Assembly: GCF_014648475.1 (NCBI RefSeq)
Contig: NZ_BMRE01000021.1
Span: 1-64,000 of the forward strand
Source: Lentzea flava
GTDB lineage: Bacteria > Actinomycetota > Actinomycetes > Mycobacteriales > Pseudonocardiaceae
Direction: 5' to 3'
Length of the DNA: 64,000 bases
Shown here: one piece after another, positions 50,694 to 58,165 of the stretch
Numbering within the stretch: the stretch's first letter is position 1
How the letters are laid out: each line of letters opens with the position of its first letter
Program-made: the position numbers and the translations under genes
Notes under the pieces: model-generated
The model's database searches: none
The model's input: only the letters and a program-made list of their open reading frames with translations
What the model was told of the DNA's origin: nothing

Positions 50694-51484
50694 TGGAGCA
50701 CCACCCGGATCGTGTCGCCGTCGCGGATGAGCTTGGGGATGATCTTCTCGACGCTGCGTTCCTCGGCCATGACCTTCTCCACGGTGCCGAGCGCGCCGAT
50801 CTCGTCGAGGGTGCGCCAGGTGGGCGGCATGAGCATGCGACGGCCGTCCTGGGCGTGCTGGATCGCCTCCGCGGGCGTCTGCCACGACGCGTCGGTGGCT
50901 TCGGTGGTCTCCCCGTCGGCCCGCTGGCCTTCGGGCAGGGCGGCCACGAAGAAACGGGTGTCGTAGCGGCGGGGTTCCTCGAGCGGGGTGACCCAGTTGG
51001 CCCACGGCCGCAGGAGGTCGGCCCTCAGCACCAGCCCTTCGTTCGCGAGGAACTGGGCGAGGGAGATCTCGCGGTCGACGAGCTGGCGGCGGGCGTCGGC
51101 GTAGGCGGAGGTGTCGGCCACCACCGAGTTCGCGTCGGGACCCGCCAGCAGAACTCCGGACTCCTCGAACGTCTCGCGGACCGCCGCGCAGACGAAAGCA
51201 CGGGCCGTGGCGGGATCGACGCCGAAGACCGAGCCCCACCACTCCGGGGCTGGACCGGCCCACGCGGCGGACGTGTCGGCGTCGCGCTGATCGACACCTC
51301 CGCCGGGGAAGACGGTCATGCCGCCCGCGAACGCCATGCCCTTCACGCGGCGGAGCAGGAAGGCTTCCACGCCGTCGGCACCGTCCCGCAGGAGCACGAC
51401 TGTGACGGCGTCGCGGGGCTGAGCCGGTTGAGCGGCCGGCGATGCGGGTACCAGGTTTCCCGGCAAGGTCATGTCGTCGGGCAT
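50690..51484 (-). CDS. NUDIX hydrolase (NUDT19/CoA-type)
   Basis: 264 residues. The start MPDDMTLPGNLVPASP is followed by VTVVLLRDGADGVEAFLLRR, and a NUDIX region GGMTVFPGGGVDQRD ... AAVRETFEESGVLLAG in which the box is split by an insertion, as in NUDT19/RP2-like proteins. Likely a CoA-ester or nucleotide pyrophosphatase. TACGCT lies 6 nt before ATG (leaderless). Coupled to the MBL gene downstream. Confidence 0.85.
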   Translation of the reverse strand: MPDDMTLPGNLVPASPAAQPAQPRDAVTVVLLRDGADGVEAFLLRRVKGMAFAGGMTVFPGGGVDQRDADTSAAWAGPAPEWWGSVFGVDPATARAFVCAAVRETFEESGVLLAGPDANSVVADTSAYADARRQLVDREISLAQFLANEGLVLRADLLRPWANWVTPLEEPRRYDTRFFVAALPEGQRADGETTEATDASWQTPAEAIQHAQDGRRMLMPPTWRTLDEIGALGTVEKVMAEERSVEKIIPKLIRDGDTIRVVLQ

Positions 51485-51523
51485 CCTCCGAGCGTACGAC
51501 CGCGCTTACCCGAGGATGGTGTG

Positions 51524-51880
51524 ATGGCGACGAAGGTCTCCGGCTGCCTGGTGAAGATGCTGCTGTTCCTGCTCGGCGCGGTGATGGGCACCGGCCTCAC
51601 CGCGGTGGCGGGCGTGGTGTTGTTCCTGCCGGACCGCACGACCGTGAGCAGCGTCGACCCCACTTCCACCGCTCCCGGCGTGTACGTGAAGAAGGTCGAA
51701 CGGCTCGTCGGCGGCACCTACTACGAGATCTGGCTGGGCCCGTCGCCCGACCGCGGTCACGTGGTGACGGTGCCCAACGGGTGGGATCACGACCCGCGGC
51801 GGGAGACCACCGACGACGGCCTGCGCCTGAAGTTCGGCAACGGGGGCGAGATCTTCGTGCCCAAGGCCAGTTACTCCTGA
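51524..51880 (+). CDS. hypothetical single-span membrane protein
   Basis: 118 residues: one N-terminal hydrophobic span (LVKMLLFLLGAVMGTGLTAVAGVVLFL) and a small beta-rich extracytoplasmic domain (YVKKVERLVGGTYYEIWLGPSPDRGHVVTV). No family recognised. RBS GAGGATGG about 6 nt before ATG. Starts 39 nt from the divergent NUDIX gene and precedes the oxidoreductase by 14 nt. Confidence 0.7.
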   Translation: MATKVSGCLVKMLLFLLGAVMGTGLTAVAGVVLFLPDRTTVSSVDPTSTAPGVYVKKVERLVGGTYYEIWLGPSPDRGHVVTVPNGWDHDPRRETTDDGLRLKFGNGGEIFVPKASYS

Positions 51881-51894
51881 GGCAGGATGGGCGA

Positions 51895-52785
51895 GTGGAC
51901 GAACAGCTGCGCGTTGGACTTGTCGGTGCGGGCCCGTGGGCTCAGATGATCCACGCTCCCGGAATCGCGAACCACCCCGGCACGACGCTGACCGGTGTGT
52001 GGGCGCGCCGCCCCGAGGCCGCCGCGGAACTCGCGCGTGCGCACGGCGCGGAACCGTTCGCGGACTTCGCGGCCATGTTGTCCACTGTGGACGCTGTCGC
52101 GTTCTGCGTCCCGCCGGGCGTCCAGGGCCCGATGGCGATCGAGGCGGCAGGCGCGGGCAAGCACGTGATCCTCGAGAAGCCGATCGCGGAGTCGGTCGAG
52201 GTGGCCGAGCAGCTGGCCGCGGCCGTCGCCGATGCCGGGGTCGCCTCGCTGGTCGTGCTGACCCGCCGCTACGCCCCGGAAACGAAGGAGCTCCTCGCCC
52301 AGCTGCACCGCACGGGCGGCTGGACCGGTGCCGACGGCCGCTGGCTGACCGGTGCCCTGCTGGACGGTCCGTTCTCGAACTCCCCGTGGCGGCACGAGAA
52401 GGGCGCGCTGGACGACATCGGCCCGCACGCGTTCGACCTGCTGGACGCGGCGCTGGGCGAGATCACCGACGTGATCGCGGCGAACGTGTCGGCTTCCGGC
52501 CTGTGGCAGCTGATCCTGCAGCACGCTTCCGGCGCCACGAGCACGCTGTCGCTGACGTTGTCGTTGCCGCTGCAGCCACCGTTCGCGGACTTCACCGTGT
52601 TCGGTGTCAACGGCCACCGCACGCTGAACAGTCGCGACACGTCCGCGTTGGACTGCTTCACGAACCTGCTCGACGACTTCGTGGCCATGGTGGACAGCGG
52701 CACGACGACGCACGAGTGCGACGTGCGGCGCGGCCTGCACCTCCAGCGGATCATCGACCTGGCCCGCCGCAAGGCCGAGCGCTAG
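51895..52785 (+). CDS. Gfo/Idh/MocA-family oxidoreductase
   Basis: 296 residues. N-terminal Rossmann fold with VGLVGAGPWAQMIHAPGI, AVAFCVPPGVQGPMAIEAAGAGKHVILEKPIAES (EKP motif with catalytic-type Lys) and C-terminal GALDDIGPHAFDLLDAALG. NAD(P)-dependent sugar or cyclitol dehydrogenase-like; substrate unknown. GTG with GGCAGGATGG upstream. The last 4 nt overlap the convergent HIT-like gene. Confidence 0.9.
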   Translation: MDEQLRVGLVGAGPWAQMIHAPGIANHPGTTLTGVWARRPEAAAELARAHGAEPFADFAAMLSTVDAVAFCVPPGVQGPMAIEAAGAGKHVILEKPIAESVEVAEQLAAAVADAGVASLVVLTRRYAPETKELLAQLHRTGGWTGADGRWLTGALLDGPFSNSPWRHEKGALDDIGPHAFDLLDAALGEITDVIAANVSASGLWQLILQHASGATSTLSLTLSLPLQPPFADFTVFGVNGHRTLNSRDTSALDCFTNLLDDFVAMVDSGTTTHECDVRRGLHLQRIIDLARRKAER

Positions 52786-53114
52786 AAGTACGTGCGAAGC
52801 CGCGCGCAGAGTGCGGCCACATCACCGGTGGGCGCATCCGGCCAGTCCTCGTGCCACGCCAGTTCGTCCGGTGTCCCCCGATGCCGGACGAACACGTGCT
52901 GGTGGAAGTGCGCCACCGCCCGCCCCACCACCGCCGAGAACACGAACTCGGGATCCAGCTCGGCTCGCAGGCCGACGGCCACCGACCGCACCGCTCGAGC
53001 CACCGCCTCGGCCTCCGCGACGGTGAGCAGGTCCAAGGTCTCGACGTGCCTGCGCGTCTCCACCGGCCCCACCAGCGGTCCGAGACCTGAGTGCTTGTCG
53101 CAGATGAGGCGCAC
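52782..53114 (-). CDS. short HIT-like domain protein
   Basis: 110 residues. The histidine triad AHFHQHVFVRHRG (H-x-H-x-H) is clear near residue 70, with CDKHSGLGPLVGPVETRRHVETLDLLT before it as in HIT proteins. It is shorter than classical HIT hydrolases (about 140), lacking part of the N-terminal strands, so it may be a minimal or truncated form. No strong ribosome-binding site. Confidence 0.65.
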   Translation of the reverse strand: MRLICDKHSGLGPLVGPVETRRHVETLDLLTVAEAEAVARAVRSVAVGLRAELDPEFVFSAVVGRAVAHFHQHVFVRHRGTPDELAWHEDWPDAPTGDVAALCARLRTYF

Positions 53115-53176
53115 GCGCTTCCTCCGCGAGACGAAGGCGCCGAAAATTGTCAGGGGTGCTCGCTAGCGTCCCAGCC

Positions 53177-54268
53177 ATGGACCTCACCGTCACGACAGCC
53201 GAGCTCGCCGGCGCCGCCGCCGAGGTGGCGCGCCTGCTGCCCACCCGCGTGCTCGACCCGGTGCTGGCCGGGCTCCGCCTCACCGCCGGCACGGACGTCG
53301 AGGTCGCCGGCAGCGACCAGGAGCACGGCGTGCGCCTGACGGTGCCCGCCACCGTCCACACCGAGGGCGAGGTGCTCGTGCCGGCCAAGCCGCTGGCCGC
53401 GACCCTCCAGGCGCTGGACGAGCCGCAGGTGAGGCTCAAGGTCGAGGGCCAGCGCCTGGCCATCCGCACGCCGTCGTCGAGGTTCGCGATCCCGCTGCTC
53501 GACCTGGCCAACCACCCCGGCGTCCCCGAGCTGCCGCCGCTGCAGGGCCACATCGACGCCGAGAAGCTCAAGACCATCGCGGCGGTGGCGGGCGCGGCTT
53601 CGAAGGACGACGCGCTGCCGATCTTCACCGGCATCCGCATCCAGTCCGACGAGCAGAAGCTGCACGTGATCGCGACCGACCGCTACCGCATGGCCTACGC
53701 CACGCTGCCGTGGGAACAGAACGGCCATGTCGATCTGTTGGTCCCGGCGAAGCCCCTAGCGGAAGCGGCGAGGCAGGCCTCGGGCGAGGTGGCCCTGCAT
53801 GCCGACGAAGACCGCCTCGGCCTCGCCTGGGGCAACAACTCGATCTCCACCGCACTCTTGGCCGCTCCGTTCCCGGACGACCGGGCGCGCCGACTCCTGG
53901 AGGCAGTCATCGACAGCACGGTGCTCGTGGACGCCGACGCTCTGGCGCGCGCCGTCCGCAGAGCCACGCCCTACGGAGGCCCGCACCAGGCGGTGACCAT
54001 CCAGGTGGAGGACTCGGAGCTGCGCGTCAAGGGCAGCGATCCCCAGCAGGGCGAGTCCGAGGAGTTCGTCAAGGCGACCGTCGAGGGCGACCGCCTGACC
54101 AAGACCTTCCAGGCCCGCTACCTGGCCGACGCGCTGAAGGCCTTCGCCGGCCGCCGGGTCGAGCTGCGGATCCAGGACGGCCTCCGGTCCACCGTGCTCA
54201 CGTCGACACCGGGCGAGGACGGCGTGGAGCTGACCTACCTGGTGGTGCCGATGCGCTCAGTCGCCTGA
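53177..54268 (+). CDS. DNA polymerase III beta-clamp paralogue (DnaN-like)
   Basis: 363 residues forming three clamp-like domains: N-terminal MDLTVTTAELAGAAAEVARLLPTRVLDPVLAGLRLTAG, middle IDAEKLKTIAAVAGAASKDDALPIFTGIRI with TDRYRMAYATLPWE, and C-terminal ARYLADALKAFAGRRVELRIQDGLRSTVLTS ending in the LVVPMR motif typical of DnaN C-termini. This locus is not the dnaA-dnaN-recF region, so it is probably a second, divergent clamp. Leaderless: TAGCGT ends 7 nt before ATG. Two hairpins follow the stop. Confidence 0.88.
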   Translation: MDLTVTTAELAGAAAEVARLLPTRVLDPVLAGLRLTAGTDVEVAGSDQEHGVRLTVPATVHTEGEVLVPAKPLAATLQALDEPQVRLKVEGQRLAIRTPSSRFAIPLLDLANHPGVPELPPLQGHIDAEKLKTIAAVAGAASKDDALPIFTGIRIQSDEQKLHVIATDRYRMAYATLPWEQNGHVDLLVPAKPLAEAARQASGEVALHADEDRLGLAWGNNSISTALLAAPFPDDRARRLLEAVIDSTVLVDADALARAVRRATPYGGPHQAVTIQVEDSELRVKGSDPQQGESEEFVKATVEGDRLTKTFQARYLADALKAFAGRRVELRIQDGLRSTVLTSTPGEDGVELTYLVVPMRSVA

Positions 54269-54270
54269 CC

Positions 54271-54296
54271 AACGCGGGCTTTTTCGGGCCCGCGTT
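54271..54296 (+). terminator. terminator after the dnaN-like gene
   Basis: Stem AACGCGGGC/GCCCGCGTT with loop TTTTTCGG, 2 nt after the stop codon. Confidence 0.85.
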
Positions 54297-54303
54297 GCAA
54301 AGC

Positions 54304-54329
54304 CCGTCCGCAGACAGTTTTGCGGACGG
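54304..54329. terminator. second hairpin after the dnaN-like gene
   Basis: Stem CCGTCCGCA/TGCGGACGG with loop GACAGTTT, 7 nt beyond the first terminator. It may back up termination or end transcription from the convergent MFS gene. Confidence 0.7.
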
Positions 54330-54340
54330 CCAGTTCAGCC

Positions 54341-54613
54341 TCCAAACGCAGCGGGATTGCCCCGAAGGACGGTCCCCTGCAACGGGCTCGCACCGCGACC
54401 GGCTCAGCGGCGGCGGGCTCCATGCCGAACCGCTGCCGCCACGTCGCTCCATCGCGGAACGCGGCGGAACCTCACGAGGCGCGCCCGGCAGCGCACCGCA
54501 GGCGAGCTCGCCGAGCGGCCTGCTCCACCTCCGAAACGCAGCGGGACCGCCCCGAAGGACGGTCCCCTGCAACGGCCCGCACCGCAACCGGCTCAACGGG
54601 CGGCGAGTTCCAT
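54341..54613. repeat. direct repeat of an ~83-bp unit with internal hairpin
   Basis: Two copies of a ~83-bp unit, 54341-54423 and 54531-54613, share AACGCAGCGGGA..GCCCCGAAGG, ACGGTCCCCTGCAACGG, CACCG(C)RACCGGCTCA and GGCGRGYTCCAT. Copy 2 has a GGGACCG-CCCCGAAGGA-CGGTCCC hairpin; copy 1 has two mismatches in the left arm. Copy 2 runs 20 nt into the 3' end of the MFS gene. Otherwise the 300-bp stretch 54297-54592 has no gene. Confidence 0.75.
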
Positions 54614-55849
54614 CTCGGAACGCTGCGGCAGCGGCTCAGCAGAGCGCGGCACCCCGCGCCGCACGGTCCCGCGCAGCAGCCACACCGCGAGCGCGATCAG
54701 CAGCCCGGCCACCCCGGACGCGACGAACGCAGGACGCGTGCCGAAGTGCTCGATCAGCTGGCCGGACAGGCCCTGCCCGATGGCGAGACCGACGGTCACC
54801 GAGGTGATCACCCAGCCGAACGCCTCCGCGGCCATGCCGTTGGGCGTCACCTGCTCGATCGCCGCGGAGTGCGCGGTCGACTGCGGCGTGATCAGCGTGC
54901 CGACCACGAACAGCGCGATGCCGAGCCCGACCAGCGTCAGAGGGATCGCCAGCAGCAGCGTCAGCAGGCCGAACCCGCCCAGCAGCACCGGCAGGCGCAG
55001 GTGCATCGGGCGCGGCCACGGGCGCATGCCGTAGAGCACGCCGAAGATCACCGAACTGATCGACCACAGCGACAGCATCAGGCCGCCCATCGAGGCGTGG
55101 CCCGCGGCCTTCGCGAACGCCGGCACCGCCACCTCGACGAAACCGATGGTCACGCCGAAGCCCAGCGCGGCGAGCGCGACGGTCCGCATGCCGGGGTAGG
55201 CGAACGCGCCGAGCAGCGGACGCGGTGCGGCGGCGACCGGGCCCCAGGCTCGCACCACGGGGTTGAAGGCGAACCACAGCGCGCCGACGACCATCAGCAC
55301 GGCGCCGGTCACCACACCGGTGCCCGCCCACGGAGCCGCGAGCAGCAGGCCTGCGAGGCCAGGCCCGAGGATGAAGAAGACCTCCATGCTGATCGACTCG
55401 TAGGCGTAGGCCGCCATCCGCGTCGCGCCGGAAGGCACCATCCGCTCCCACAGCGCACGCGACGCCGAGCCCACCATCGGCTCGGTCGCGCCGACGCCGA
55501 GGGCCAGTGGGACCAGCACGTACACCGGCGCGCCCGCCTCGACGGCGAGCACGGAGAACGTCACGAAGAGGGCGAAGAGGCCGGTCACGAAGGCAAGTGG
55601 CCGGGTGGGGCCGAAGCGGTCCATCAGCCGGCCCTGGACGACCGAGCCCATCGCCACGCCCACCAGCGCCGCCGCCGAGACCATGCCGGCGACCGCGAAC
55701 GAACCCGTCGCGCGCTCCACGTAGAGCAGCAGCGAGAGCCCGACCATGGCGATCGGGAGGCGGGCGAGCAGGGACGCGACCACGGGGCCGCGCATGCCGG
55801 GGGTCGTCAGGGCGGCGCGGTAGTCGGAGAGGCGGGCAGAGTGGGACAT
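54593..55849 (-). CDS. MFS transporter
   Basis: 418-residue major facilitator with 12 spans, starting MSHSARLSDYRAALTTPGMRGPVVASLLARLPIAMV. The layout (RLMDRFGPTRPL loop, MVPSGATRMAAYAYESISMEVFFILGP, mid linker WFAFNPVVRAWGP) makes it a distant relative of the tandem MFS pair at 29-32 kb. The 3' end is part of a direct repeat. A CATACT -10-like hexamer lies 7 nt before ATG; the operator at 55852-55886 overlaps this promoter. Likely an exporter controlled by a local repressor that is not encoded beside it. Confidence 0.87.
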   Translation of the reverse strand: MSHSARLSDYRAALTTPGMRGPVVASLLARLPIAMVGLSLLLYVERATGSFAVAGMVSAAALVGVAMGSVVQGRLMDRFGPTRPLAFVTGLFALFVTFSVLAVEAGAPVYVLVPLALGVGATEPMVGSASRALWERMVPSGATRMAAYAYESISMEVFFILGPGLAGLLLAAPWAGTGVVTGAVLMVVGALWFAFNPVVRAWGPVAAAPRPLLGAFAYPGMRTVALAALGFGVTIGFVEVAVPAFAKAAGHASMGGLMLSLWSISSVIFGVLYGMRPWPRPMHLRLPVLLGGFGLLTLLLAIPLTLVGLGIALFVVGTLITPQSTAHSAAIEQVTPNGMAAEAFGWVITSVTVGLAIGQGLSGQLIEHFGTRPAFVASGVAGLLIALAVWLLRGTVRRGVPRSAEPLPQRSEMELAAR

Positions 55850-55851
55850 GC

Positions 55852-55886
55852 GTACCAGTATGCCAAAGCTGGTACGGATGTACCAG
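55852..55886. promoter_or_regulatory. palindromic operator of the MFS gene
   Basis: CTGGTAC-GGAT-GTACCAG (55869-55886), an 18-bp palindrome with 7-bp perfect arms, plus a further GTACCAG half-site at 55852-55858 that pairs with CTGGTAC at 55869-55875. The palindrome lies between the -35 position and the CATACT -10 of the MFS promoter, as expected for a TetR or MarR repressor. No such regulator gene is adjacent. Confidence 0.7.
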
Positions 55887-56197
55887 ATCGGGTGCGCAGG
55901 GTCACCATGGTTGCGATTGGGTCACGGGAATGGGATGACCGGGTGAAACATGCAACGAATCGGCCACTCAGGGGGTCCTTGAGGGTGAAAGGGCTTGAGC
56001 GGTCGGGGTGGAGACGTGCGAAAGTTGACTCATCCACCGAGACCAACCTCTGGCTTGAGGGTCGGGGCCTACGCGCCAGAGGGATGGAAGGCACGGTTCG
56101 TCGGGGGATGGGCCGTGCAACACAAAGGACCGGTGCGCCACGTCGGGGGTGGCGCCCGGTCCTTTGCGTTTCGAAGCCTTCGGAAGAACTTCCTGAT
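55887..56197. other. non-coding region between the MFS operator and crp, with several hairpins
   Basis: No protein-like frame. Visible symmetry: nested arms GTTGC/GCAAC (55910-55914, 55952-55956) and GGTCA/TGACC (55920-55924, 55936-55940); CTCA/TGAG around a CCCCC-rich loop (minus strand, about 55967-55983); CCTCTGGC/GCCAGAGG with a 20-nt loop (56047-56054, 56075-56082); and the crp terminator stem at 56123-56166. It may be a long crp 3'-UTR or an unannotated small RNA; this is unproven. Confidence 0.45.
56123..56166 (-). terminator. hairpin after crp
   Basis: 19-nt arms CAAAGGACCGG-T-GCGCCAC / GTGGCGC-C-CGGTCCTTTG with one mismatch and a 7-nt loop, about 32 nt after the crp stop. Strong stem but no U-run. 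Confidence 0.7.
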
Positions 56198-56872
56198 CTA
56201 GCGGGCCCGGCGAGCGAGGCGCTCGGGGTCCAGGATCAGCACGCTCTTGCCTTCCAGCCGCAGCCAGCCGCGGTGCGCGAAGTCGGCGAGCGCCTTGTTC
56301 ACGGTCTCGCGGGACGCGCCGACGAACTGGGCGATCTCCTCCTGCGTCAGGTCGTGCGTGACGCGGAGCAGACCGGCCTCCTGCGAGCCGAAGCGCTGTG
56401 CGAGCTGCAGCAACGCCTTGGCGACGCGGCCGGGCACGTCCGTGAAGATCAGGTCGGCCAGCATGGAGTTCGTCCTGCGCAGCCTGCGGGCGAGTGCCCT
56501 CAGCAGCTGCTCGGCGATCTCCGGCCGGTTGGTGATCCACTGACGGAGCGCGGGGCGGTCCATCGACACCGCGCGCACCTCGGTCACCGTCGTCGCGGTC
56601 GACGTGCGGGGGCCGGGATCGAAAATGGACAGTTCACCGAACATGTCGGAGGGTCCGAAGATCCCCAACAGGTTCTCGCGGCCGTCCGGCGACTTGCGGC
56701 CGATCTTCACCTTGCCGGACTGGATGATGTACAGGCGATCGCCCGGCTCACCCTCCGCGAAGATCACGTGGCCACGCGGGAACTCCACCGTTTCCAGGGT
56801 CTGCGCCAGCGCCTCTGCGGCTGCCGGGTCAACTCCCTGGAAGATGCCCGCTCGCGCCAGGGTCTCGTCCAC
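56198..56872 (-). CDS. crp: cyclic-nucleotide-type global regulator Crp (GlxR/Rv3676-like)
   Basis: 224 residues. N-terminal cAMP-binding beta-roll (HVIFAEGEPGDRLYIIQSGKVKIGR, GELSIFDPGPRTSTATTVTEVRA, the phosphate-binding cassette residues E and R) and C-terminal helix-turn-helix (LTQEEIAQFVGASRETVNKALADFAHRGWL). Matches mycobacterial Crp and corynebacterial GlxR, global regulators of carbon, resuscitation and respiration genes. GTG start with AGGAGG upstream. The 5' leader contains a stem-loop (56897-56937). Followed in the opposite direction by nth, as in M. tuberculosis. Confidence 0.97.
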   Translation of the reverse strand: MDETLARAGIFQGVDPAAAEALAQTLETVEFPRGHVIFAEGEPGDRLYIIQSGKVKIGRKSPDGRENLLGIFGPSDMFGELSIFDPGPRTSTATTVTEVRAVSMDRPALRQWITNRPEIAEQLLRALARRLRRTNSMLADLIFTDVPGRVAKALLQLAQRFGSQEAGLLRVTHDLTQEEIAQFVGASRETVNKALADFAHRGWLRLEGKSVLILDPERLARRAR

Positions 56873-56896
56873 CTCATCCCTCCTAATCGACGCGAC

Positions 56897-56937
56897 GGCA
56901 CGCCTACCACCTTCTTTGGTGGAGTCAGCGCCGTGCC
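56897..56937 (-). promoter_or_regulatory. stem-loop in the crp 5' leader
   Basis: Outer arms GGCACG/CGTGCC (56897-56902, 56932-56937) enclose CCACC-TTCTTT-GGTGG (56907-56922), 25 nt upstream of the crp start codon. Possible post-transcriptional control element. No known Rfam family recognised. Confidence 0.45.
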
Positions 56938-57081
56938 GCCGATCACTGCGTTGCAGTCTAAGGGCTGTGTTGTGGATCGCCGCTCGGCTCGCCGTCTTAC
57001 TAGGAACAACCCGACTGACTCGATCCAGAGCCCAACGAACCAGTTTACGCCATTCGGGTGTTGGCGATCAGCGGGGGGTCG

Positions 57082-57321
57082 TCAGCGAACGCGCTTGCGC
57101 ACGCTGCCGCGACCGCGGCGACGGAGGCGGAACAGCTCCAGAGCGCGACCGATGCCGTGTCCGTAGAGCGCCTTCACCTCGTCGGGGCGGGCGGACTCCA
57201 GGAACTCCTCGACCTCGTTCTCCTGCACGGCGACGTGCCGGAGCTTCGCTTCCACGCGCTCCATGAAGAGCGCGAAGAACATGATCACGATCGGGACGAC
57301 GATCACAAACCAGGCAGTCAT
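57082..57321 (-). CDS. small hypothetical membrane protein upstream of crp
   Basis: 79 residues: an N-terminal hydrophobic span (WFVIVVPIVIMFFALFM), a charged middle (EAKLRHVAVQENEVEEFLESARPDEVKALYG) and an Arg-rich tail (LFRLRRRGRGSVRKRVR). It is on the same strand as crp and 209 nt upstream. No family recognised. The tail could bind nucleic acid or lipid, which is inference only. Confidence 0.6.
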   Translation of the reverse strand: MTAWFVIVVPIVIMFFALFMERVEAKLRHVAVQENEVEEFLESARPDEVKALYGHGIGRALELFRLRRRGRGSVRKRVR

Positions 57322-57400
57322 GATGCTCCGCAGTGTGGCGCATGTGGGATTCGAGTACGCGTCTAGGGGGTGGTTCCGGCGTGTTGACTACGCTGAATCA

Positions 57401-58165
57401 GTGCCCGCAACCAAGAAACCGGAAACCAAGCTCGGCCTGACCCGCAGGGCCCGCCGGATGGTGCGCGTGCTTGCCGAGGGATACCCCGACGCGCACTGCG
57501 AGCTGGACTTCACCACGCCGCTCGAGCTGCTCGTGGCGGTGGTGCTGTCCGCGCAGTGCACCGACAAGAAGGTCAACGAGGTCACTCCCGCGCTCTTCGC
57601 GAAGTACCCGACGGCCGCCGACTACGCCGGCGCCGACCGGATCGAACTCGAAGAGATGATCCGCCCGACCGGTTTCTACCGGAACAAGGCGACGTCTCTG
57701 ATGGGTCTCGGTGCCGCTCTTGTGGAGAAGCACGACGGTGTGGTTCCGGGCACGCTGGAGGAGCTGGTCAAGCTCCCCGGTGTAGGACGCAAGACCGCCA
57801 ACGTGGTTCTCGGCAACGCCTTCGATGTGCCCGGCATCACAGTCGACACCCACTTCGGCCGCCTCGTCCGCCGCTGGGGCTGGACCGCGGAGGAGGACGC
57901 CGTCAAGGTCGAGCACGCCGTCGGCGCGCTCATCGAGAAGCGCGACTGGACGATGGCCTCGCACTGGATCATCTTCCACGGCCGCCGCGTCTGCCACGCC
58001 AAAACGCCTGCGTGTGGGGCCTGCCTGCTGATGAAGGACTGCCCGTCGTACGGCCTCGGGCCAGAAGATCCGGTCAAGGCGGCGAAGCTCGTGAAGGGCG
58101 ACGAGAAGCCGCACCTGCTCGAACTCGCCGAGCGGGTTCGTGCCGGTGAGAAGCTGGTGGGGTGA
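57401..58165 (+). CDS. nth: endonuclease III
   Basis: 254 residues. DNA glycosylase/AP lyase of base-excision repair. Helix-hairpin-helix LPGVGRKTANVVLGNAF with the catalytic Lys, catalytic Asp in VDTHFGRLVRRWG, and the iron-sulfur ligands C-x6-C-x2-C-x5-C (CHAKTPACGACLLMKDC). The N-terminal basic extension (VPATKKPETKLGLTRRARRM) is typical of actinobacterial Nth. Leaderless: TACGCT ends 6 nt before GTG. The stop overlaps the next gene (GTGA). Confidence 0.96.
   Translation: MPATKKPETKLGLTRRARRMVRVLAEGYPDAHCELDFTTPLELLVAVVLSAQCTDKKVNEVTPALFAKYPTAADYAGADRIELEEMIRPTGFYRNKATSLMGLGAALVEKHDGVVPGTLEELVKLPGVGRKTANVVLGNAFDVPGITVDTHFGRLVRRWGWTAEEDAVKVEHAVGALIEKRDWTMASHWIIFHGRRVCHAKTPACGACLLMKDCPSYGLGPEDPVKAAKLVKGDEKPHLLELAERVRAGEKLVG

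Noticed and set aside
55887..56197. 6C small RNA
   Set aside because: C-rich loops are present but there is no pair of closely spaced hairpins each with a six-C loop; kept only as an unspecified structured region.
55995..56201. 68-codon plus-strand ORF next to crp
   Set aside because: Overlaps the crp terminator hairpin, has no Shine-Dalgarno or hydrophobic/domain pattern and an atypical composition.
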